Notes under the pieces: generated by a model | Database searches by the model: none | What the model was told of the DNA's origin: nothing | Seen by the model: the letters and a program-made list of their open reading frames with translations, nothing else | Made by a program: the position numbers and the translations under genes | In this document: in pieces, positions 41,827 to 50,749 of the stretch | Layout: each line of letters opens with the position of its first letter | How positions within the stretch are numbered: the stretch's first letter is position 1 | Assembly (NCBI RefSeq): GCF_945957355.1 | Contig: NZ_CAMFKM010000019.1 | Span: 1-64,000, forward strand | Reading direction: 5' to 3' | Length of the DNA stretch: 64,000 nt | Source: an uncultured Reyranella sp. | GTDB taxonomy: Bacteria > Pseudomonadota > Alphaproteobacteria > Reyranellales > Reyranellaceae

Positions 41827-42023
41827 GGTGGGCACCACGAGGCTTCGGCGGCGAGCGCCAGCCGCCCGAGGACATCAAGCGACAGGGTTGGCAGGCGCAG
41901 CGCGTGCTGGTCGTCGATGCCGACGACGAACGTCTGACCTGGCCCGAGCGCGAGCTGATCCGCCAGCTCGGCGAGAAGCTCTACGGCAACAGGCCGAAGC
42001 GACAGGAGACGCGGCATGGCTGA
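41823..42023 (+). CDS. Hypothetical phage protein
   Basis: 66-aa ORF, ATGA overlap with preceding gene. Confidence 0.55.
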   Translation: MRWAPRGFGGERQPPEDIKRQGWQAQRVLVVDADDERLTWPERELIRQLGEKLYGNRPKRQETRHG

Positions 42024-42501
42024 CTGGACGCCGGAGATGGTCGAGGAGCGGTTGATCGAGGCGGCTGCAGTCCTGCGGCGGCTGCCGGCACCCCGCAAGC
42101 AGGGCTACTTCAGCACCTGGCCGAAGATGATGGTCGAGTTTTCGGACCTGGTCGGGCAGACGCCCGAGCCGATGCGGCTGCCACCCCCGACCGCGGCCGC
42201 CATCAGCCGGATGGAGGAAGCACTGGTGTGGTGGGCCTGGCTGGAGCCGATAGACTCGAAGATCGCCTGGCTTAGGGCCAGCGGCATGCGGTGGAAGTCG
42301 ATCTGCTGGTCGGTCGGACTGGCCCGCGCTGCGGCCCACGAGCACTGGATCTACGCGCTGTGCGTCATCGCGTGGCGGCTGAATGGCAATCAACTGCAGC
42401 GGCATGTTAGCAAACGTAACCTGATTGCCCGATGTCGGGCTTCACACGATCATTGTTCAGGCGCTAGCCTTGTCCGGTTTCCTCGTGCTGAGCCTGGGTG
42501 A
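42016..42501 (+). CDS. DUF6362-like phage protein
   Basis: MADWTPEMVEERLIEAAAVLRRLPAPRKQGYFSTWPKMMVEF...; MRWKSICWSVGLARAAAHEHWIYALCVIAWRLNG. Confidence 0.7.
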   Translation: MADWTPEMVEERLIEAAAVLRRLPAPRKQGYFSTWPKMMVEFSDLVGQTPEPMRLPPPTAAAISRMEEALVWWAWLEPIDSKIAWLRASGMRWKSICWSVGLARAAAHEHWIYALCVIAWRLNGNQLQRHVSKRNLIARCRASHDHCSGASLVRFPRAEPG

Positions 42502-42573
42502 GCGCGGGGTTGTCAGATGGCGGCTTGGAGCTTCTGTTTGTGCCAGGTCAGGCGTCCCACGACGGAGGCTTCC

Positions 42574-43191
42574 GTGGACGATCGAAAAGATCATTGGGAG
42601 ACGGTCTATACGACCAAGTCGGCCACTGCCGTCAGCTGGTACCAGGCGGACCCCGGACGATCATTGGAGTTGATCCGTGGTGCGTCCCCGGATCGTCGTG
42701 CGTCAGTCATCGATGTTGGCGGAGGAGCGTCCGTTCTGGTCGACAGATTATTGGCTGATGGTTTCCAGGATCTCTCCGTCCTCGACATTTCAGGGGCGGC
42801 GCTGGAGAGCGCCAGTCATCGCCTGGGCGGAGATGCCGCGAGGGTTTCGTGGATCGTCACGGACATCACGCAGTGGACGCCCACCAGAACCTGGAACATC
42901 TGGCATGACCGCGCGGTGTTTCATTTCCTGACCGACCCTGAGCAACAGAAGAAATACATTGCCGCGCTCGAAGCGGCGATCCCATCGGGTGGCACGGTGA
43001 TCATGGCCACCTTCGCTCTTGATGGACCCGAGAAATGCAGTGGACTGCCGGTTCAACGATACAGCCCAGCTTCATTGGCGCAGCGGCTTGGCCCGAACTT
43101 TTCCCTGATTGACGAAAGCAGTGAGTCGCATGTCACGCCATGGGGATCGGAGCAGAAGTTTTCCTACGCGGTCTTGAGCAAGGTTTCATAG
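42574..43191 (+). CDS. Class I SAM-dependent methyltransferase
   Basis: GTG start after GGAGG; HWETVYTTKSATAVSWYQ, VIDVGGGASVLVDRLL, WHDRAVFHFLTDPEQQKKYI. Confidence 0.88.
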   Translation: MDDRKDHWETVYTTKSATAVSWYQADPGRSLELIRGASPDRRASVIDVGGGASVLVDRLLADGFQDLSVLDISGAALESASHRLGGDAARVSWIVTDITQWTPTRTWNIWHDRAVFHFLTDPEQQKKYIAALEAAIPSGGTVIMATFALDGPEKCSGLPVQRYSPASLAQRLGPNFSLIDESSESHVTPWGSEQKFSYAVLSKVS

Positions 43192-43376
43192 GGGTGGCTA
43201 GGGGGGGCCTGGAGAAGTCGTCCTTGCAGACACTTTTCGCTCAGACAGATTCAGCCAGATAGGCTAGATTTCTTGTCATGCTCGCGGGACGCGTGCGTGG
43301 CGGGCATCACCAGCACCATGAACGACAAACCGGCGACCGCGCCGTGACGCAGCCGCCGGTTCGGTGATCGCTCGGT

Positions 43377-43667
43377 TTACCCGGCTATCCGGTAGACGCG
43401 GCCTCGGCCATCTACCTTCTGGGATTCGATCGTAAACCCGAGCTTCTTCTTCAGCGCGCCGGACATTGAGCCTCTCACCGTGTGAGCCTGCCAGTCGAGG
43501 GTCTTCACGATCTCGTCGATGGTGACGCCCTCTGGCTGGCGTAGCATCTCGATCAGCCGGGCCTGTTTGCTGGCGGGTTGTATAGCCTTGGCTTCGGCGG
43601 GCGCGGCCTTCGTTGTGGTGCGCTTGGCGGTCTTGGTGGTGGTCTGTTTGCGCTTGGTCTCGGACAT
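43377..43667 (-). CDS. DUF3489 domain-containing protein
   Basis: KQARLIEMLRQPEGVTIDEIVKTLDWQAHTVRGSMSGALKKKLGFTIESQKVDGRGRVYRI. Confidence 0.88.
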   Translation of the reverse strand: MSETKRKQTTTKTAKRTTTKAAPAEAKAIQPASKQARLIEMLRQPEGVTIDEIVKTLDWQAHTVRGSMSGALKKKLGFTIESQKVDGRGRVYRIAG

Positions 43668-43686
43668 GGCGGTTGCTCCTGATAGC

Positions 43687-43747
43687 GAGCCGCGACCGTC
43701 GCGGCTCCTACTGACCAGAGCCCCGCCAGCTTGAGCCGGTCGGGGCT
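43687..43747. promoter_or_regulatory. Two consecutive hairpins (GAGCCGCGA-CCG-TCGCGGCTC; AGCCCCG...CGGGGCT)
   Basis: Perfect 9-bp stem at 43687-43707, then a 7-bp stem at 43719-43747, between two minus-strand genes. Confidence 0.6.
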
Positions 43748-43765
43748 GGGGAGCGTGGTCCGCTG

Positions 43766-44074
43766 CTATTCGGCGTGCTCGCCTTCCCTGAAGGCGCTGT
43801 CGGTGATGCGCTTCAGTAGCTCGGCGTAGTGGGCGAGGGTGCCGACGTGGCCCCAGTTGATCTCGTCGGGGGCGGTGTTGAAGTGGTCCTCGCTCAGTGC
43901 CGTGAGACGCGCGAGCATCGTGTCGATCTCGCTTTTCTTGGCGATGTAGGCGTCGAGAGCGGTGCGGCGCATGTCGGTCTCCGTTGTTGGTGACCGCATA
44001 AGCGCTTCGTTCGCGGCGCGAGCCAAGCGAACAACCCGATCATCGAATTGCTTTCTGCGGAGCATCACGATCAT
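43766..44074 (-). CDS. Hypothetical phage protein (start uncertain; MRRTALDAYIAKK is an alternative)
   Basis: 102-aa ORF with plausible composition between hairpins and HNH gene. Confidence 0.5.
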   Translation of the reverse strand: MIVMLRRKQFDDRVVRLARAANEALMRSPTTETDMRRTALDAYIAKKSEIDTMLARLTALSEDHFNTAPDEINWGHVGTLAHYAELLKRITDSAFREGEHAE

Positions 44075-44393
44075 GGGATTACAGGTGCTGCGACAGCGCG
44101 TGCCGACGCTCAGCCTGCAGACGGCGGCGTTACCGCCGAAGGTCGCGGACCCGTTCTACTCGTCTGCCGCGTGGATCGCGCTGCGTGATCGTGTGCGCCG
44201 TGAGGCACGAGGGCGATGCCAGGTGCAGGGCTGCACGCAACGCGGCGCCATCGTCGACCACATCGTGGAGCTGAAGGATGGCGGCGCGCCGCTGGAGCGG
44301 AGCAACACGATGTTGATGTGCACGTCACATCATGCAGCAAAGACTGCCGTCGAGCGCGCGAAGCGAACGGCCTGGAGGCCGGGGGGCCTCTGA
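44073..44393 (+). CDS. Phage HNH endonuclease
   Basis: CQVQGCTQRGAIVDHIVELKDGGAPLERSNTMLMCTSHHAAKT. Confidence 0.88.
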   Translation: MGLQVLRQRVPTLSLQTAALPPKVADPFYSSAAWIALRDRVRREARGRCQVQGCTQRGAIVDHIVELKDGGAPLERSNTMLMCTSHHAAKTAVERAKRTAWRPGGL

Positions 44394-44506
44394 TCCTTGG
44401 GACCTTTGGGGCCGTCTGCCGGCGTGGGGCTCACGCGGAGAATTTTTCCCGCCCGCCAATACCGCCAGGAATTCGCCCGTACAGGGCCTCGACCTGAAAG
44501 GGGATA

Positions 44507-45799
44507 ATGACCGCCAAGAGGGCGACAAGCCGCCGTGCCGGCAAAGAAACCGGCGCGGTCACCGCGACGGAGGCCAGGTGGCCAGCCGACGCGGTCGAAC
44601 GCCGGCCGGTGGCGACACTGGTGCCGTTTGCGCGGAACGCCAGGACTCATTCCGACGAGCAGGTCGCCCAGATCGCGGCGTCGATCCGGGAATGGGGGTG
44701 GACGGTACCGGTCCTGATCGACGAGGCGGGCACTATCATCGCCGGCCATGGCCGGGTGCTGGCGGCCCAGCGGTTGGGCTTCACCGAGATCCCGGTGATG
44801 GTTGCGGCTGGGTGGTCTGAGACCAAGCGCCGGGCGTATGTCATCGCCGACAACAAGCTGGCGCTGAATGCCGGTTGGGACGAGGAGTTGCTGCGGCTCG
44901 AACTGGGTGAGCTGAAGGGTCTGGGCGTCGACCTCGGTTTGACCGGCTTCGGCGAACTCGAGCTGGAGAAGTTGCTGCTCGGCACCGACGACGACGACGG
45001 CGACCCGGACGAGGCGCCAGCGCCGCCGGCCGAGCCAATCAGCCGTCCGGGCGATCTCTGGATCTGCGGTGAGCACCGAGTGCTGTGCGGCGATGCGACG
45101 GTCCGTGCCGATGTCGAGAAGCTGCTGGACGGCGAACTGGCCGACATGGCCTTCACCGATCCGCCCTACAACGTGAACTACGCCAACTCGGCCAAGGACA
45201 AGCTGCGTGGCAAGAACCGGGCGATCCTGAATGACGCCTTGGGCTCGGAGTTCGGGACGTTCCTCCAGGCCGCAAGCGCCAACATGCTCGCCGTTACCAA
45301 GGGGGCGATCTACATCTGCATGTCGTCGTCAGAGCTGGACACGCTGCAAAAGGCATTCCGCGAGGCCGGCGGCAAGTGGTCGACCTTCGTGATCTGGGCA
45401 AAGAACACGTTCACCCTCGGCCGCGCCGACTACCAGCGGCAATACGAGCCGATCCTGTACGGCTGGAAGCACGGCGCCGACCACTACTGGTGCGGTGCGC
45501 GCGATCAGGGCGACGTCTGGTTCTTCGACAAGCCGGTGAAGAACGACCTGCATCCGACGATGAAGCCCGTGGCGCTGGTTGAGCGTGCCATCAGGAACTC
45601 ATCGAAGAGCCGGGACATTGTGCTCGACCCGTTCGGCGGGTCAGGCACGACGATGATTGCGGCGGAGCGCACGAGCAGGCGGGCACGGTTGCTGGAACTC
45701 GATCCGAGGTACGTCGATGTGATCGTGCACCGGTGGCAAGGGACGACTGGTGGTCGTGCCCGTCACGCCCTGACGGGTGACCAATTTCCAATGACTTAA
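44507..45799 (+). CDS. Site-specific DNA methyltransferase with ParB-like N-terminal domain
   Basis: ParB-N region LVPFARNARTHSDEQVAQIAASIREWGW...GHGRVLAAQRLG; MTase motifs DMAFTDPPYNVNY and VLDPFGGSGTTMIAAERTSRRARLLELDP. Confidence 0.93.
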   Translation: MTAKRATSRRAGKETGAVTATEARWPADAVERRPVATLVPFARNARTHSDEQVAQIAASIREWGWTVPVLIDEAGTIIAGHGRVLAAQRLGFTEIPVMVAAGWSETKRRAYVIADNKLALNAGWDEELLRLELGELKGLGVDLGLTGFGELELEKLLLGTDDDDGDPDEAPAPPAEPISRPGDLWICGEHRVLCGDATVRADVEKLLDGELADMAFTDPPYNVNYANSAKDKLRGKNRAILNDALGSEFGTFLQAASANMLAVTKGAIYICMSSSELDTLQKAFREAGGKWSTFVIWAKNTFTLGRADYQRQYEPILYGWKHGADHYWCGARDQGDVWFFDKPVKNDLHPTMKPVALVERAIRNSSKSRDIVLDPFGGSGTTMIAAERTSRRARLLELDPRYVDVIVHRWQGTTGGRARHALTGDQFPMT

Positions 45800-46125
45800 G
45801 CAGCCTTCCGCTTGCGTTCCACGGTCTTCCTGGCCCGCCTAGCTGGTGGTTGGACGGCAAGGGAGAAGCCAAGCGACCGGATGACGCCCAGCAGCGTCGT
45901 CAGCTTGGGATCGCCGGTCGGGCTCAAGGTCTTGTAAAGAGCCTCGCGCGTTACGCCCGCGCCCCGGGCGACCTCCGCCATACCCCGCGCTCTTGCGATG
46001 ACGCCAAGTGCATTGGCGATGTATCCGGCGTCGCCCGACTCCAGAGCGTCAGTCAAGAGTTCGGCCTGAGCCTCGGCGGAGTCAATGTAGCGTGCCGCAT
46101 CGAAGGGAACCGTCTTCGTAGCCAT
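45796..46125 (-). CDS. Addiction-module antidote protein (HigA-like HTH)
   Basis: IDSAEAQAELLTDALESGDAGYIANALGVIARARGMAEVARGAGVTREALYKTLSPTGDPKLTTLLGVIRSLG. Confidence 0.88.
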   Translation of the reverse strand: MATKTVPFDAARYIDSAEAQAELLTDALESGDAGYIANALGVIARARGMAEVARGAGVTREALYKTLSPTGDPKLTTLLGVIRSLGFSLAVQPPARRARKTVERKRKAA

Positions 46126-46127
46126 CT

Positions 46128-46424
46128 TCAATCCTCCAGGTCGGCCGCTAGGGCTCTTGCCTTCCCGATGTCGCGGGCTTGCGTACGCTTGTCGCCGCCG
46201 CACAAGAGAACAATCAGGATCTTGCCTCGTTGCACGAAGTACACGCGATAGCCGGGCCCGTAGTCGACTCGCAACTCGGAGATACCTTCACCGACTGGCT
46301 TGACGTCTCCGAAAAGACCCGACTGCAATCGCACGATGCGCTGCGCAATGCGGGCAGCCGCACGCTGGTCGGCGAGCCCCTCCAGCCAACGGCTGAACAC
46401 AACAGTCTGCCGTACTTCAAGCAC
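46128..46424 (-). CDS. RelE/ParE-superfamily (HigB-like) toxin
   Basis: FSRWLEGLADQRAAARIAQRIVRLQSGLFGDVKPVGEGISELRVDYGPGYRVYFVQRGKILIVLLCGGDKRTQARDI; GTG start. Confidence 0.9.
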   Translation of the reverse strand: MLEVRQTVVFSRWLEGLADQRAAARIAQRIVRLQSGLFGDVKPVGEGISELRVDYGPGYRVYFVQRGKILIVLLCGGDKRTQARDIGKARALAADLED

Positions 46425-46425
46425 A

Positions 46426-46443
46426 TGTAACCTGTAGGTTACA
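46426..46443. promoter_or_regulatory. Palindromic putative operator of the toxin-antitoxin pair
   Basis: TGTAACCT-GT-AGGTTACA, 8-bp perfect arms, directly upstream of the toxin start. Confidence 0.65.
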
Positions 46444-46517
46444 AAGCTCGGACCGTCAACTGCAGATTACAAGTGCAACGGTTCGCCGCATGGCGCCCCA
46501 ACCATAGGAATCAAAAA

Positions 46518-46907
46518 GTGACCCGCCCTGGCCGTGGCCGGCCTCCACACGTGCCGACCGACGAAACCCGCAACCTGGTCGAATCCCTTTCTGGCTTCGG
46601 CATCCCCCAAGACGAGATCGCCCGGCTGGTGGGCATCGACCCGAAGACGCTCAGATTCCACTACGCCGACCAGATCGAGCTGGGGACCATCAAGGCCACG
46701 GCCAAGGTCGCACAGAACTTGTTCACCATGGCCTGCAAGCCCACGCGCGAGGGGCTGTCGGCGGCGATCTTCTGGCTGAAGGTGCGGGCTGGGTGGTCGG
46801 AGTACGCGCCGAAGCGCGTGGAGGAGCCTCTGGGCAAGAAGGAGGCTGCCGAGCGCGATGCGCTGACGGCGGGTGCCGACAGCGAGTGGGGCCGCCTGGT
46901 CAACTGA
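46518..46907 (+). CDS. Terminase small subunit-like protein (GTG start)
   Basis: VTRPGRGRPPHVPTDETRNLVESLSGFGIPQDEIARLVGIDPKTLRFHYADQIELG; directly upstream of terminase large subunit. Confidence 0.65.
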   Translation: MTRPGRGRPPHVPTDETRNLVESLSGFGIPQDEIARLVGIDPKTLRFHYADQIELGTIKATAKVAQNLFTMACKPTREGLSAAIFWLKVRAGWSEYAPKRVEEPLGKKEAAERDALTAGADSEWGRLVN

Positions 46908-46908
46908 G

Positions 46909-48606
46909 ATGCAGCCGTGGTCGCTTGCCGTACCGGACTGGCGGGAACGTATCCGGACGGGGCGATCTCTATTACCCGATATGCCACACCTCAATCGCGG
47001 CCAGGCTAACCGGGCGATAGCGATCTTCAACAAGCTGCGGCTGCCAGATGTGATCGGCACGCCGGCCCTGGCCGAAGCGGGGGCGGACTGGTTCCGCGAG
47101 ATTGTGGGTGCCCTGCATGGCTCGTTCGATCCGGTAGCCCGGGAGCGGATGATCCGCGAGATCTTCCTGCTGGCGCCGAAGAAGAGTTCGAAGACGTCAT
47201 ACGCCGCGGCGCTGATGGTGACCACGCTGCTGATGAACGAGCGTCCGCGGGCGGAGTTCCTGCTGGTCGCGCCCACGGTGTCGCTGGCCCACATCGCCTT
47301 CAGCCAGGCGCTAGGGATGGTCGACAAAGATCCGGACGAGTTTCTCAGGAAGCGCCTGCACGTGCAGGAGCACCTGCGCAAGATCACCGACCGGCGGACC
47401 AAGGCGACGCTGGAGATCAAGGCGTTTGATACCACGGTGCTGACCGGGGTGAAGCCGACCGGCGTGCTACTGGACGAGCTGCACGAGATCGCCAAGGTGG
47501 CGGCGGCCGAGCGCATCATCGGTCAGCTGCGGGGCGGGCTGCTGCCCAACCCCGAGGGATTCCTGGTGTTCATCACGACGCAGTCGGACGAGCCGCCGCG
47601 AGGGGCATTCCGGGCCGAGCTGATGGTGGCGCGCGCCATTCGGGACGGTAAAGCCCAGGGAGCCATGCTGCCGGTGCTGTACGAGTTCCCCGAGGACATC
47701 GCCAACGATCCGGCCGATCCGCCGGCGTGGCAGGATCCCAGTAAGTGGTGGATGGTGACGCCGAACCGGGACCGGTCGGTCACGATCAAGCGGCTGGAGG
47801 ACGACTGGGCGCAGGCGAAGGCAAAAGGCCAGGGCGAGATCATCCGCTGGGCGTCCCAGCACCTGAACATCGAGATCGGGTTGGCCCTGCGGTCCGATCG
47901 ATGGGTCGGCGCCGACCTCTGGCAACGCGCCGCTGACAAGACCTTGACCCTGGACGCTCTGCTCGAGCGGAGCGAGGTGGTGGTGATCGGCATCGACGGC
48001 GGCGGCCTGGACGATCTGCTGGGTCTCGCGGTGCTGGGACGGGACAGGATCACCCGGCACTGGCTGCTCTGGTCAAAGGTATGGGCCCATGGCTCCGTTC
48101 TGGAACGGCGCAAGAGCGAGGCCTCGGTGCTGCGCGACTTCGAAACCGCCGGCGACCTGCGGATCGTTGCCAACCTGGGCGACGACATCGCCGAGATTGC
48201 GGCGCTGGCCGAGAGGATCGACGAGAGCGGCAAGCTGGGCTCGGTCGGCCTCGATCCATTCGGCGTCGGTGCCATCGTTGACGCCCTGGCTGAGGTCGGG
48301 ATCGCGGGCAACGACCGAGTGGTTGGTGTCACACAGGGCTGGAAGCTCACCGGTGCGATCAAGACGGCAGAGCGCAAGCTGGCCGACGGCACGCTGATCC
48401 ATGGCGGGACGGGACTGATGGCCTGGGCGGTGGGCAACGCGAAGGTCGAGCCCAAGGGCAATGCCATCGTCATCACGAAGCAGGCGTCGGGTACGGCCAA
48501 GATCGATCCGCTGATGGCGGCCTTCAACGCGATAGCGCTGATGGCGATGAACCCGCAGGCCGCCGGACGGTCATATCTGCGGTCGAGCGAGATGCTCGTT
48601 CTTTAG
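46909..48606 (+). CDS. Phage terminase large subunit
   Basis: EIFLLAPKKSSKTSYAAALMVTTLLMNERPRAEFLLVAPTVSLAHIAFSQ; nuclease region VVVIGIDGGGLDDLLGLAVLGRD. Confidence 0.93.
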   Translation: MQPWSLAVPDWRERIRTGRSLLPDMPHLNRGQANRAIAIFNKLRLPDVIGTPALAEAGADWFREIVGALHGSFDPVARERMIREIFLLAPKKSSKTSYAAALMVTTLLMNERPRAEFLLVAPTVSLAHIAFSQALGMVDKDPDEFLRKRLHVQEHLRKITDRRTKATLEIKAFDTTVLTGVKPTGVLLDELHEIAKVAAAERIIGQLRGGLLPNPEGFLVFITTQSDEPPRGAFRAELMVARAIRDGKAQGAMLPVLYEFPEDIANDPADPPAWQDPSKWWMVTPNRDRSVTIKRLEDDWAQAKAKGQGEIIRWASQHLNIEIGLALRSDRWVGADLWQRAADKTLTLDALLERSEVVVIGIDGGGLDDLLGLAVLGRDRITRHWLLWSKVWAHGSVLERRKSEASVLRDFETAGDLRIVANLGDDIAEIAALAERIDESGKLGSVGLDPFGVGAIVDALAEVGIAGNDRVVGVTQGWKLTGAIKTAERKLADGTLIHGGTGLMAWAVGNAKVEPKGNAIVITKQASGTAKIDPLMAAFNAIALMAMNPQAAGRSYLRSSEMLVL

Positions 48607-48617
48607 AGGGAAGCATG

Positions 48618-48818
48618 ATGAACCTGCTCGCCACCGCCGTGCGTGCCATAGCGGCGGCTGTACCCGGCATCGTGCGTGACCTTGCTGGCCTCTGCGGTGT
48701 CGGCTTCGTTTCCTACGGTGCCTGGATGATCTACCCGCCCGCCGGTTTCATCACCGCGGGCATTCTGCTGATTGTCGGCACCCTGATGATCGCGCTCGGT
48801 AACCGCGCGGTCGGTTGA
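48618..48818 (+). CDS. Small membrane-associated phage protein
   Basis: Hydrophobic AGLCGVGFVSYGAWMIYPPAGFITAGILLIVGTLMIALG between terminase and portal. Confidence 0.6.
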   Translation: MNLLATAVRAIAAAVPGIVRDLAGLCGVGFVSYGAWMIYPPAGFITAGILLIVGTLMIALGNRAVG

Positions 48819-50050
48819 TGAGTGGCCTGTTCGGCTCCCTTGCCTCGGGCCTTCGGCGCCGCGGGACTAAGGCGGCCGACGTATCCGGCTTGACCTGGTC
48901 GGCCCTGTTCGGCCAGCAGAACTCGCGCGCCGGCGTGTCGGTCAACGTCGACAGTGCGCTGAAGGTCTCGACGGTGTTCGCCTGCCTGCGCGTGTTGGCG
49001 GATGGCATCGCGCAGGTGCCGCTGAAGGTCTACCGGGAGAAGGCGGACGGCACGAAGGAGCTGGCGAAGGACCATCCGGCCTACCGGCTGTTGTCGCGCC
49101 GGCCGAACGAGTGGATGACGTCGTTCGAGTTCCGCCAGGTGATGATGTTCCATGCTGTTCTGCTCGGGAACGGCTGCGCCTATATCGGCCGGATCAGGGG
49201 CGTGCCGCGGGAACTGATCCCACTGATGCCAGGCAGCTTCACGATCGATCAGGCGAACGACTATACGCTTACCTATCGGGTGACCGATCTCGCAGGCCGG
49301 ACCACGGTGTTGCCCCGGGAGGACGTGTTCCATCTGCGAGGCCCTAGCTGGACCGGCACGGCCGGCCTGGACGCGCTGCAGGTGGCGCGTGAGGCGGTGG
49401 GCCTGGCGATTGCCACCGAGCAGACGCACGCGGCGCTTCACGCCAACGGCACCCAGCCTGGCGGCGTGCTGTCGGTGAAGGGCTCGCTGGACGATGCCTC
49501 ACGCGCCCGTCTCAAGGAGGCCTGGGCGCAGTACCAGGGCGGTCTGCAGAACCGGTTCAAGACGGCTGTCCTGGACATGGATAGCACCTGGACGCCGCTC
49601 GCCATGAAGGGCGTCGATTCTGAGCACCTGGACACAAGGCGGTTCCAGATCGAGGAGATTTGCCGGGACCTGAAGGTATTCCCGCAGATGGTGGGCTATG
49701 CCGACAAGACGGCGACTTTCGCGTCGGCCGAGGCGTTCTTCCTGGCGCACGTCATCCACACGCTGGCGCCGTGGATCGAGAACTGGGAGCAGTCGCTGGC
49801 CCGCGACCTGTTCCCGGACGAGGACGATATCGCAGCCAAGTTCTCGCTGCAGGGGCTGCTGCGCGGCGACAACACGGCGCGCGCCAACTTCTACGCCAGC
49901 GGCATCACGAACGGCTGGCTTACCCGCAATGAAGCCCGCCGCTTCGAGGACCTGAACCCGATCGATGGACTGGAGGAGCCATTGCTGCCGTTGAACATGG
50001 CAACACAGGCGGAGCGCTCGGCACTGCAGCCTGCTGGAGGCAATAGCTGA
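48818..50050 (+). CDS. Phage portal protein (HK97 family)
   Basis: LKVSTVFACLRVLADGIAQVPLKVYRE...HPAYRLLSRRPNEWMTSFEFRQ; FQIEEICRDLKVFPQMVG. Confidence 0.95.
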   Translation: MSGLFGSLASGLRRRGTKAADVSGLTWSALFGQQNSRAGVSVNVDSALKVSTVFACLRVLADGIAQVPLKVYREKADGTKELAKDHPAYRLLSRRPNEWMTSFEFRQVMMFHAVLLGNGCAYIGRIRGVPRELIPLMPGSFTIDQANDYTLTYRVTDLAGRTTVLPREDVFHLRGPSWTGTAGLDALQVAREAVGLAIATEQTHAALHANGTQPGGVLSVKGSLDDASRARLKEAWAQYQGGLQNRFKTAVLDMDSTWTPLAMKGVDSEHLDTRRFQIEEICRDLKVFPQMVGYADKTATFASAEAFFLAHVIHTLAPWIENWEQSLARDLFPDEDDIAAKFSLQGLLRGDNTARANFYASGITNGWLTRNEARRFEDLNPIDGLEEPLLPLNMATQAERSALQPAGGNS

Positions 50051-50736
50051 TGCGACTGACGGCGACCCGGCCGTTCGAGGTGAAGTTCGCCAAGGACGGA
50101 CCGCCGGGATCCTTCTCCGGCTACGGCGCCGTGTTCGGCAATGTCGATGACGGGGGCGACGTGCTGGTGAAGGGCGCCTTCGCGGCCTCGCTCGCCGGCT
50201 GGAAGGCACGGGCCAAGCTGCCGAAGATGCTCTGGCAGCACGGGCTGGGCACGGCGGCCGAGGACAAGATGCCGGTCGGCTACTGGACTGCCATGGAAGA
50301 GGATGCCCACGGCCTGAAGGTCGAGGGCCAGCTCGACCCGATCGATACGGAGCGGGGGAGAACGCTGCTCGCGGGCCTCCGCAACGGTTCGATCGACGCC
50401 ATGTCCATCACCTATTCGGCGGTGGATTTTGCCTATGGCAAGGCCGCCACCGACCCGTTCAGGACCATCACCAAGGTCGAACTCTACGAGGTGGGCCCGG
50501 TTCTCTGGGGAATGAACCCCCTCGCCGGGATCGAGGACGCCAAGGCGGCGTCCCGGATCCGCACCATTCGCGACTTCGAGGCCTTCCTGCGGGACGCAGG
50601 CGGGTTCTCGCACGCCGCCGCCAAGGCGATCGCCAAAGGCGGCTACAAGGCCAATCCGAATCCTCGGGACGAGGGCGGGATGGACGAGCTCCTGGACCTG
50701 CAGCGGCAGGCCGAGAGGCTTTTCAGCACCACCTGA
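50050..50736 (+). CDS. HK97 family prohead protease
   Basis: FSGYGAVFGNVDDGGDVLVKGAFAASL; LRNGSIDAMSITYSAVDF. Confidence 0.93.
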   Translation: MRLTATRPFEVKFAKDGPPGSFSGYGAVFGNVDDGGDVLVKGAFAASLAGWKARAKLPKMLWQHGLGTAAEDKMPVGYWTAMEEDAHGLKVEGQLDPIDTERGRTLLAGLRNGSIDAMSITYSAVDFAYGKAATDPFRTITKVELYEVGPVLWGMNPLAGIEDAKAASRIRTIRDFEAFLRDAGGFSHAAAKAIAKGGYKANPNPRDEGGMDELLDLQRQAERLFSTT

Positions 50737-50749
50737 TTCCGAGGACAAC

